A stretch of 64,000 nucleotides of DNA from Pycnopodia helianthoides (lineage: Eukaryota > Echinodermata > Asteroidea > Forcipulatida > Asteriidae). The stretch is from assembly GCA_032158295.1 (NCBI GenBank), contig CM063255.1, positions 9,824,094-9,888,093 of the forward strand, in the 5' to 3' direction. Positions within the stretch are counted from its first letter, which is position 1. Every line of letters starts with the position of its first letter. Made by a program: the position numbers and the translations under genes. Below are positions 47,001-59,000 of the stretch, piece after piece. The notes under the pieces are model-generated. The model made no database searches and was not told the origin of the DNA. It was given only the letters and a program-made list of their open reading frames with translations.

Positions 47001-50000
47001 CGAAGATGGCAAATTCGTTGCATGATATATGTATTTTTCTTTATTGTTTGAAGTTTTCGTTCAGTCCAACTTCTGTAAACCAGTGCACAGTATTAATGAA
47101 CCACAATGAAAAGTCTGCAGACCCAAATTATGAACAGTTTTGTACATTGGCTTTCTTCATTGCCAGGGTTAGGGACAATTATTCGAATTATTGTCTTGGT
47201 GGCTCTTTCGTGATGGAATTAAGTGTAATACTTTGATAATGACCCCAAAAAATGTTTTGTATCCAAAAGCCTTCTTGCTAATAGTAGTAAGCATCCTGCG
47301 AACTTAAAGTGTCCCATCATTGGTTAGAAATCAATAAAAGTATTTCCAAAAAACATGAATCTCCAAAGATCGCCTGCAGGCAACTTTTTGTGCCCGTTTG
47401 AATGCTGCCTTCATCTCGGCTGACTAGATTCGTGACATCTTGGCGAAAATGCTGCTACAGTTTGTTGTTATTTTCCCAGCAAGTAGGCACTGTATTGAAT
47501 TTTTCACAGGTGACTTTTATTGTATCTTTGTTGATAGTCTTGCCTATAAAGTCAGCATTACAATGACAAAATCACAAACGATGACTCTACTTTTAAGCTT
47601 AAAAGAAACCTAAATGTTGCATAAACTACATTTGAGGAAACAAAATAAGCTGTTGCAAACTGCTTACCCACCAAAAGGACCTATGGTATAAATGCAACTA
47701 AGAGTAAGTGGCCTGACGTTTCGACCCTAGCATAGTCTTTCTCTCAAGCCTTCGAGAAAGACTCTGCTAGGTCGAAACGTCTGGCCACTAACTATTTTTT
47801 TGCATAAACTACGTTTTTATTACGCGTACATGGGTTATTTGGTAACAACTTAGAATAGTAAAATTGGGTTGTCAACAAACAATAATAATAATATAAGGCA
47901 AACCATCCTCACAACTTTAGTTCCATGTTGTTCCTTTGCCATGACTGGATCAATTATCTCCCATAGAATCAGGATCGCAGCGTCCAGAATAATGAGAACC
48001 GCCACGCTGCTTAGTAACCACGGTCCCTTACCACCTGTTCACCAATTAAGATAACTGATGTTAGCCAGCAAAAAAAAATCTTTTCCGTAACATATTGTCT
48101 ACATTTTAGTGATGGGGTTTTTTCTATGGCAGCCCCTAAAGCTGTGGAATGTTCTTCCTTTGCATGTACATAGCGAATGGAAACTCGCCTAATTTAAATG
48201 TGAGATAAAACCATTCTTTTTGCTACAGCTCTTTAGTGTTTTTAATGGGATTGTTAATTTGTGTATTTGTTGTATTTCCTTTTTTTCCCTCTTAATTCTA
48301 GGGTCGTCTTGCCAGCTAGTTTATACGTTTTAGATAGGTAGGGTTAGAGCCGTCGGGTCTCCTTAAAATATCAAAACGTTACTGATGCCAGCATGGTTTA
48401 GGCTTATGTAATAAAGTAATTAATAGTTCTCTGTTGGCGGGAGAGAACTATCCCCATACTATGGTTTGGGCACTGGCCTGATGATCAGTCTTGGTTGTTA
48501 TTGGGGTAAATATTTTTTGTAATTATTAAAGACAGAATACAATTGGCTTGACTATCAAACTAGACAGTTGTATTCAGTGTAACACCTCACTGTTAATAAA
48601 GCTCGTTCCAATACCAGTGTCAGAGAGATATTTCCTTCTGACTTAATGGCAACCTTTAGAAAAATCTAAAAACCCTAGAATCTCATATTAGTTGGTACAA
48701 TTTCCACGATCAGTGTAAAGAAAGCGTATGCACAAGATCACTCCGGACAAATTGTAAAGTTTTAATTGTTGCTTTCACTTAAAATGAAACCTCCTACACA
48801 AATGCCATGTTCACTGGAAGGTTAGGTAGTACACTTTATTGAAACCTACCAGTTCCATGCAAAGTTAATTCTAGATTCATGTACATTTTTTCAAAATGAA
48901 AAATGCATTTTATACAAAACAAAAATAGCAAGGATAATTGTTTACATCAGCTCTTTACCAAGTGCGTCTTTATACTAACAAACTACCAATTGAAAACGTC
49001 AAAAGTAAATGGTTAGGAAATGTTCATATTTTTTTTGTTTTGTTTTTGTTTTTGTTTGTTTGTTTACCATTTTCATCTTTGTTGTGTGGGTGAATATTTT
49101 GTGTACTCTCCATGTCTTGCTGAACATCGATCCAAAAGCCATGGAAAATCCTATAGCGAGACACCACGTTTTAGCCTGTTCGATAGAAACACAAAGAGCA
49201 CAAGCAATAAATTAATATAACTGTTGATACATGTTTTGTTTCATATAATTATGTAGTTTAAAACCGTAGCTGTCATCTACTAGCTATACTCGATTTTGAC
49301 ATTCTGTTTTCCCCATTGCCTAGAGACACACTCTTGCCTGTATTTGTCCATTTGAATCCTTTTATGAGTCGGGGTACCAATAAATCAATCCTCTAGTGAC
49401 TAATAATAATATAGCTATTTTTCCAAAGTGTGATGACCCGGGGTCATATTCCTTGAAATCCTAGACTGGACCTTTTTCAATATCTAAAACAGGGGGTCAG
49501 GTCACATAAATTATTGTTTTCAGTAGAAACATACACAGTGTTTGAAGCATCTATAGCACAAGTATTTCCAACGGTTTTCAAATGGTAATTTAGCATGTCG
49601 TGTCTAATTTCTTGTTGCGATTATTTCTTCTAACGGACCATTTGGTTTGGGTAATGAGCTTTGGACCGCCGTGGTCAATAGAAGCATCTCTTTCGTTCCA
49701 AGAACGTATCTTTTATAATTTCCAAGGTTGCCGTGCAAACAAACCGACTAGTGTTGTTATCGTTGCAAACGTTGCATAAAATAAAGAGAACTAGTGATTA
49801 AAAAACACGCGCAGTAGTTACGCCCTCAAGTGTCACGGTGAACATGACGTCAAAGGCGAACATGCGATAGTTCGGTTAGACTGGTCCCCTTGTCTTTATA
49901 CGCAAAGATAAAGACAGGCACTGGTAGTGCAGGCCCAAAGATGTCATTGGATACACATGCATTAACTGGTAGTAAGGTATGTAATTCACATCTGTGTTAC

Positions 50001-53000
50001 GATTGGCCCGCTCCGAAGAGACGTAGTTTGTCAGCTACCACTGTCGATCGTCTGCACGTGTGCATAATGCATGGACATTGTATGTAATGTTACTTTATTC
50101 ACTATGTATTGTGTGTAAAGACTAGGAATATCGTCCGTGTTAATGGGATGCGAGGTCAAAGGTACATTTGGCAGCATCCTGCCAGGCGCTCAATGCCGGT
50201 ATCTAGCGTTATTCACGAGCCTCGAAGTGTGACGTCAGATGTTCAGGCTTTAGTTTGGTTACCACATTGTTCTGTGCACCCTTACAAAACATGACAAAGA
50301 GAAGGCATTGGATGGCTAACTTTTCATTAGGACAAAAAATGCACACCATAAAGTGTTATTACCTTGCACATCCCGACGAACGTTTCCTTGGAGGTGATAT
50401 TTGTGTCAACTCCTAGGAAGATAATTGAAACGTAGGCAAGAATTCCACCCACTAACATCACATTGTTGATGTTAGGACTCGACATCTTAATAACGCTGTA
50501 ACGATAAACCCCACATAGAAATGATAATAAGAAGAAGTTAAACTAGAAAGAAACAAACACCCTTGTACTCTTCAGTGTGAAAGTCTCTTCTTCGAAATGT
50601 CAGTGAAATCACAGGGGTTTTCACGGGGTTTGTTTTACAGGTAGATGCATTTGATACATTAAGCAAATAATTCATCGAGCGGTTTTCAATAAGTTGTTGA
50701 GCGGGCTTAACATGTATCGGATTACAAGATATTGTGTAGAACTGTCTTGAACGTTTGATTCGCATCCCTTCCATCAGACACGAGTATAGCTGAATGAGCT
50801 ATTACCATCGTGGGTTGAACACCTCGTTTACTGAAAGCCTGTGCCAATTTCATCAACATCAAAGGGTTTTGTTCGAATCCCACCACCCGAGTTATATGCA
50901 TTTGGATCTTTCTTACAGGAATCGAGAATCACTGAGTTTACAGTGCTTTACACACATCGGTGTAAGGGTAAAACCAAATAATAACACCACTCTTCAAATC
51001 AATCTCCAATGATGTCAATTACACCCGTACCGTATTTTCCTGAACATGACGTTGAACACCAAGAAGCAGACGGCAAGCAGCATTCCTACCACAGCCAAGA
51101 TGGCGCCAGTTATGAAGAGTGGAAGCTGTATCGTTTGCCGATCTTCCCTCTCGATCACAAAGTCAATAGGTGGCGCCCCACCTGTAACAATTTTGAAGAG
51201 TTTTGAAAATTACGGCCGTATGTTGGTCTTGTATGCTGTTTATAGTTTGCTCATAACACAATCTGTAACTTAAATTTTCCCTTTCACTGCCTGAAACACA
51301 TTCATCGCAAATCAAAAATGTACTCCAAAGGGAAATACCGTTCCTAACTCCAGGTCTGTAATTAAAATTTTAATATCCGATTTTGTCTGTGCACCAACCA
51401 AAGCATAATGAGATTTGCACTTAGTGAAAACGCCTTAACTTTAAAGCAAGTAATGGTAGAAAGGGTTCCTTAAAATATTTATGCCTAAAATGCTATCGTT
51501 TCTGAGAAATGAGTAAAACAATAGTAATTATCGCGCGCGATAATTTGAAAAAACAGAAAACACATAAGATCTCTTTTCACTATTTTCTCTTAACCTATAT
51601 GACCAATTGAGCTCAGACTTTCACAGGTTTGTTTGTTCATGCATATGTTTAATCACACAAAATGTGGACACTGATTTTGAGCTGTTACTAAAAGTGTACA
51701 ATACCCTTAAACATATCAACAGATTCGTTGCTTCGTAAAAACGCAAAAGTCAAGCTATGTATTTGAATGGATAAAGTGATGAATATTGATTTGTCACTTC
51801 GTGAAAACGCAAAAAGGGTAGAACAAGTTATTCATCAGTCGTCCTAATTAGTGCAATTACACAATTATTGCGTGTTAGGTCCAAAAGCTTGCCAAAGATG
51901 TTACCGGCATTAAGTAGGGCCTAAGTCAATAATTTTGACCCACCCACCAAAAAAGAACTTTTTAAATTTTATGTTTTTTGACATATTTGTCATCTCGTAA
52001 AAACTGTGACTAAATTGTGAGATTCGTATAAAAAAAGGATAAATAATTAGGCAATTTTACAATTTACAATTTAAACGATTCTGTTACAAAAATCGTACCT
52101 TGCCAAATTATTGGCTGGTATCCCTCCCAGATAAGTCGTTCTCCCGTTCCACTGATGGTATCCACAACGCCCACCGGCACATCTCTACCATCTGAAAATA
52201 CACGGTTCAATGCTTAAATGTAGTAGATTATTTTAAACTCATAAACTATGATGTGAAAGATATTTGTAGTTTACCTCACCTTGCATTTGCCGGAGCTGAA
52301 GGAATCCAAGCCTGTCTCCAGTTGATGTGAACTTGACGGGGCCCTGTGTAATAGAGTCAATTCCCATGATAAAACCATAAATAATCAACACAATTAACAA
52401 TGAGAGATAGAATACAATTTGTATTAACTTCAAGAAAAGGCTCAGTTTAAACTAGGATAACCCCAAAATGCAACAAGATCCAAAGACTTAAGTTTGGCGG
52501 CAAAGCAACCCCCGTTATGCACCTACCTCACCTCATATGAAAGTGTTGTTTGTATTGTTACAAGAGCCCCGGTGGCTTACACATGCACACGTAAAAGCCC
52601 GTTAGTGTCATCGATTTTCATTTTCAAGTAGGCCTAGTAGGGTCATATCTTTAGATTCCGTGACCATCTTTTTTGCTACCTGATTGTCTTGATAGATTTT
52701 ACGTAAGGAACCATTTAAGAGGAAAATTAGCTCCTATATGTACCTCTGAAATGCGACGGGAAGTTTTTCATAGCGCAATATTTCCAGACGGACAAAAGAG
52801 ATGTTCATTTCCACAATTTCTGGCATGACAAATCAACTCGAATGGTAGTTGTTGAGTTTGGAGATCATCCCGAACCCAAAAATCAAAGATGGCCGCTGTT
52901 GCCATTTTGAAAATTATGAAATGTGTTAGCTCTTACACAAGAAGAGCTATTAGTACAAAATAGGGTATCATCGTGCAATGTTTATGGCAATACAAATCCA

Positions 53001-56000
53001 CTCAAATGGTAAATTGTAGAAGTTGCAGATCATCCTGACCTCTAAATCCGAGATGGCGGGCGTAATCGCCATCTTGACAATTATTAAATGTGGTATCTCT
53101 GGCATCAGAAAGCTAAACGAATAAATTGGGTGTCAGTTTGCACTATTTCTGGCTTTGTTATCAATATTATTATTTTGTTATGTTATTATTACTACTACTA
53201 TTATCGTTGTTTTTTAAATTCAGCATAAAACGTTGGCATTTGGAGTGCTTGCCTTGTGGAAATCATTCCCCATCAGTATCCGTTGCTAAACATCTATCTT
53301 TTTTATTAAAATAAGCAGTCAACAGTTGTCTCCTTGATACAACCCATACAACTCAAAATTTTAATTGTTTATGTATTTAGTAATTTTCTCTTATTTATAT
53401 TGTCTATCTGAACTTTTTAGAAATAGTTTTTATGGAAATATTTAAGAAAAATAACCTTCTGTATATCTATTCTACGTTTCAGTGTTTCTCTTTTTTGTAA
53501 TTTTATTAAAATTTGTGGAGAAAGAAATTTGAAGCGACCCCTTCAAACAGACACACTCACCGAAACGCCCTCAAATGTCATGTTGCTTATTATGTCAAAT
53601 AGAATCTCCACCGTCTCACTGTCATACGTAAAATCTGCAATCGACCTTGGTGGATCTGAAAGATTGAAAAATAAACATTGGACGAGACGCGTACATTCCA
53701 CGGTTTACTTTCAAACGAAATCACCTTTTTATTCATTTCGTGCCTTGAAATGATGACAAACTTTCATATTGCGCACACGAGGTTGTGATGAAGGTCGGCT
53801 CATACAATTTCTTAAATTTGATTAAACACGCGAGGGAGGTGTTCATAATTTTAAGAACAGTACATGACGCAAGGTTTTGTGTTGTTGTTTCTTTGCTAGC
53901 AAGAAGTTTCATTATTATGATTGTGGCCATGGAAATATTGTGTAGCCGAAATAATTGTGCGTCCATTTATATTGTGCCATGGCTTTCTGCCGTGTACAAA
54001 AATATGAAGATTTTTGGGCTGGCATTACAAAACAAACCCCCAAATGTCAATGCTAGAATTAGAAAGCATAACAAATCAGGAGAAAGGAAAGTAATAAAAC
54101 AAACAGAAAAAGAATATAAAGAAAAGAACATCATTGAATGTTTGTTCTTGTCTGTCTCCTCGTGATATTTTACGACCATGCGTCATTGATATACATTTGC
54201 ATTTGCTTATAGAATTTTGTTTGGCATTTATCAGTCGTGAAAATAAATTATTTCTCCATTTTGACATTTACTTTAAGTTAGAACTGAAGACTCACACTCA
54301 CCAGGGCAACGTTTCCAGCCCCAAACTATATTTTTACCAGTAAATATTTGAACGCTGCAATCTCACCATGCAAAGTTTCAAGTCTTACATCATTATCTAC
54401 AATACTTGAAGGGCTCGTTTCATGATATTTCTTGTTATACACACGAGAGCTACGAGTGACTTGAGAATAAGAATAACTCATTCTTATAATATAGCGCATT
54501 TTACAATAACGCATTAATGCAATCAGTGCCATGGCCATTGCGCCAATAGCATTCCTGTATTCTTTCTCAGCTCCCTGGGGAGTATACAGCCCGAGCTGCC
54601 GTGTTGCTCCAAAGGCTTTTTTTTCAAACACAATATCAACATCTATCCTCGCAGGTACCCATTTATACCCCTGGCTGAAGAGAAGCAATTCAAGTAAAGC
54701 ATCTTGCCCATGGACTTTAAGTTTCAAATGTGTTCTTTGAGCACGACTCACCTAATTCTTGAAGTAACCTATGCGTCGCATTCAGAGCTAGTGCCGCCAT
54801 CCATATGATATCATAACTGGACGTAATCCGGTTGTAGCCAATCAACGATTCGATGTCTTGATGTCCAGTCAGCGCTTGGTATCTCTCGATCAACTGGCTG
54901 GATGTCTGAGAGGGGAAAGTACATTGTTTTGTAATGTACTATTTATTCAACCAACCAAGCTTTAGACCTAAGGCAGATGACTTCATTTGAGTAGGGCGCC
55001 CTCGCGGCTAGAGGTCAAAATAAGGTTGTGCACTGGCCCATCGTGGTGCGCCGCACGTACATAGATTCGTGTTTTCCACTGTTTCATAAACGTTTTACCT
55101 CTAAGATGATGGCATGATGGCAGCAATGTTTAAGGTCCATTTTTAAGACTTTTTCAAAGAGGAGCTCCTAGCTCAAATTCGATTGTATGATTGTATTTAC
55201 TAATCAATGAAAGTGAAAAGAAAATTACAAGTTTCTAACCTCAGTTCCGATATTTGGAACTCAAGTTCACAAAAGTATAATATGCCCCAAACCCTAGTCT
55301 TAAAATCTGATCTGTTTTCAGTTACTTTTTTGATATTTTTTGTTAATGTTTTGACAACAAACGTGACCTGTATTTATTAACGTTTGTCTCCATACTAACA
55401 ATTACACTTTTACTGTAATATCTTGTATTAATACATCATAACTACATCGTTAATAATCCATGGTGCAAAACTCTGTATGGAGAAGTTGCTATGAGAAAAC
55501 CACGCAGTGATGTGTATAAGTTTTAGCATAATTTTGTAAAAAAGAACAAAATATAGGAGCGTTGCTGTCTTTCGGTGAGAGGATGGCACATTTTTGCCCC
55601 ACCTTTACCGCCAGATCCTAAGAACTAATGCTCATATTAATTCACTGGCCTGTTCAGCTGTACGAAAATAAATTTCCTTTACCAATCCTGATACTGACGG
55701 TCTCCGATTGGCCTCTGACGGTGAGCTTTCGAAGATGTAACCAAAAAGGCCGTTGGTGGCGTCCTTCATCTGCTCCTCAGAACAGTCAATTGAGCCGTCT
55801 GGAACCTTCCACCAGTTCGACTCATACCAGCCTGTAAAGAGCAACACCAAAACCTGAACTGAGAATGATTTTTATTGTGCTCCCCTTCAGATGGGTATAG
55901 CATCAATTTCTACAAGCAGACAAGATTTTGTTAAACTGGCATTGTAAACCCAAGGTGCTCGCCTCCCTTACGTCCCTGCATCAGCTGAGTTTGCTGAAAT

Positions 56001-59000
56001 AATGTTTAGTTTCCGAGACTCTTGCAGCAGTAAATTGGAAGAATCGTGGCTCAAATTTCAAAAAATACTCAGGGAATATTATTTACGTATACTTTTTGTC
56101 CTGTTCGGTTAATAATACTATTGTTATTGAAAAGAATTTTATTTCATCTTCGCATAATAAGTCTCCGTATGGAGTAATACCGGCTACCGGTAATTTTACT
56201 GACGTGTCTCTTTCAAAAGATTGCAATGAACACAATAGTTTTTGAAGGCTTTTATCTGGCAACAAAAGTTCATATGGATTAATTGCCAGGACAATTTTTG
56301 TTTTGTTACAGTATCATCTTGGTGAAAGCATAATATGTCTGTAAGAGCCATGTCATCATTATGCGTTAAAAATTTAACGATTCCCCATGGGAGCCGCTGT
56401 AAGCCGTAATAGTGCAATCTTAAATCTGTCTCATATTTATATCAAGCAAAGCAGGTTTTTACGTAGACTAGAATCGTAATCCCAGCTCCCACGAAGAGAG
56501 AAAACAGATAACAGTGAAAATTGCACAAATAAGATGATTAAGTCCTGCCCCCCCCCCGCCCCAGGTATTCATGAATCATGAATGTCTAGAACCAAAATCT
56601 TTAGATTGACCGTAGTTTCATGACGATAAGTAAGTCACGTTTGCATTTTAAACTCAAGCCTTAACAAGACCACCTTGAAAAAAGACGCCAACATGTGATC
56701 TTTGCTGAAATTCTTTTAAAACGTTTGCAATCCATATGGACATATTTTGAATACCTTTCTCGAGTGTTTTTTTTTTGGAAAACAAATCGCGAAAAGCCCC
56801 GTCACTCATATTTTGTCATTTTGTCGAAGCTCCATTGTGTATGGTCGCTTTGTTGCAAAGGTCGCTTTTTGTTGCAATGACGCACGCCATCAATGGCAGA
56901 AGTGTAGATACATTTCAAAAACCTTGAGGTTGGGGCCCTAGTTATTTGATAAATAATTTCGAAAAATTCAGAAGTGTACAAAATAATTATCAAATTTTGT
57001 TTAGGTAAATGCTAAACACACATAAGTTTAAAGCATTCTCGTTTGAACTTATTTTCGCACAAGTAGATGTTTAAGATCGTACTGTCTGCGCAGGCTTATG
57101 AGCAGTGTTTGTAAACAGCAAACACCCACAACAAACATTCACACAACTTCAAAGACTACAAGGCACAAGTTTACCTGGTACGATCCAGACATACTTTGCC
57201 CCGTACATTTGTTGACGATAAGCCTCGCAGAATACCTTCCTGGCCTTGTCCGTGTAAAAACCACCGATGATTATACGTGCTCCCAGTTTCTGTAATGAGA
57301 TTTCCGAGCGGCTCTCTTTTAGGTTAATGTTTTTTTGTTTAAATTTTAAAATGTTTTTTTTTTTCATATAATTTAGGATAAGGGTTAAAATATGAGCAAT
57401 TGACCAAAGTCACCTGCAGTAATTACCATATTGCCCCTTTAAAAATCCTCCTAAAATCAGGTTAAATGGACACACCAGCTTCGTTGGGCTAATTGGGCTA
57501 CAAAATAGACTAAAACATGATTCCAAATGTCTTCCCGGAATGGAGAAGAATGGTTCATACAAGAAACCATCCAATTTGGCCAAAGAAGGTTACGTGATGC
57601 CTGCGCTACACACGCGACGGGACGACGACGAATAGCTGCACGTCCGATGTCCACATAATACAAGTTGATGTGGATCGGACTGTGTTTATGTCAGTTTTTT
57701 AATTACAGGTGAATTTGTGCTTGATGGATATGAAGACTGGATCCTCATGCCTCGCCATTGTTATAAATAATACATCAACAGACCACCAGTCTACTTACAA
57801 CAATATCACGTAAACTTGACAGTTGCAACGGCTGGAAAAGCGTATAGCTGACCTTTGACCGCGTTTTTTTTTCTTTAAATGTTTCGTTAATTTCGTGACA
57901 TTTTTATTATTTTTTTGATTATTGTCTTTGATTCCGCATCACTAAAGTAGGTAAACAGTAAGCCGGTGTGTCCCTTTAAAAGGAGTTTGGAAATGTGGGG
58001 CACATGAGCAAAAAGGGGGGGAAATGCACAAAACATCCGACAAGATTTAACACTGCTTGGTGAACTCATCTCTATGTGTTTCACATTTCTCATGATGGAG
58101 TGTTTTTCTACGGGGAGTTGTTTGTCTAATTTCCGCCCAAATCTGAACAACAATGAGACATCATTAAAGATAGCTAGTGATCAGAGGGTAAATGTAATGT
58201 ATTATTGGTTTCAATACAATAGCTCACTGATTACAAAGCGCACAATGAAGGTTTATGAACCGCGAACAAAACACCTAATCAATACCATTGTGTAATGCTG
58301 TTGGCTGTTTGGATGTTGTGCTTTTGATAACTAAATGAAGGAAATGAAATGCCTCTTTAAAGGTATTATACAGAATTAGTAAGGATTTAAAACGAAACAT
58401 CACTTGTATAACTTTAGTCTGAAAACTTACTGATTGTAACGTTCATACTAGAACTATTGTTTTTTTCTGTGAAATATATCCCCCCCCCCCCAAAAGGAAG
58501 TCTTTTAAAAAAAAAAAAAACACGCAGCAGCTGATTCCGGTTGTTACAACCAAAATTAAGGTGATGTGTTTGCTTGCTGAAAAAAGTGCATGTTTTTTTT
58601 CACTATTTTCTCCCGAATCACACAAAGGATTCATCACAACATTTCACAGGTTTGTTATTTCATGTACATGTTTATTCACACAAAACATGAACACTGTCTA
58701 TATGTTTTGTCAGTTCTACCAATCCTGTATGATACCTTTAAAAAAGCACCCGAAAAACAAAATCACCTTAAAAACCATTGCACAAGTCATTTTGTATAAA
58801 CTTAAGTGCCCCATATTCAAAGTATCCTTTTTTCTTCGAGGTGCTCCAGCAATTATGTTCAATACAACCAGATTTTACGCGTTTCTTCTGCACCTTTTTC
58901 CCCTTCAAAGTTGATGGAATTCTTAATATCGATCGAAATACGAAATGGATGAAACGTTCCCCAAAAGCCTTCTCCTTCAACACGGGCAAGCGTGAGTTCG

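Noticed and set aside
54326..54751. 141-codon minus-strand ORF abutting a gene A exon
   Set aside because: Begins at the splice donor and matches the body and tail of the tRNA-Leu SINE; the next exon at 53655 joins in phase without it.
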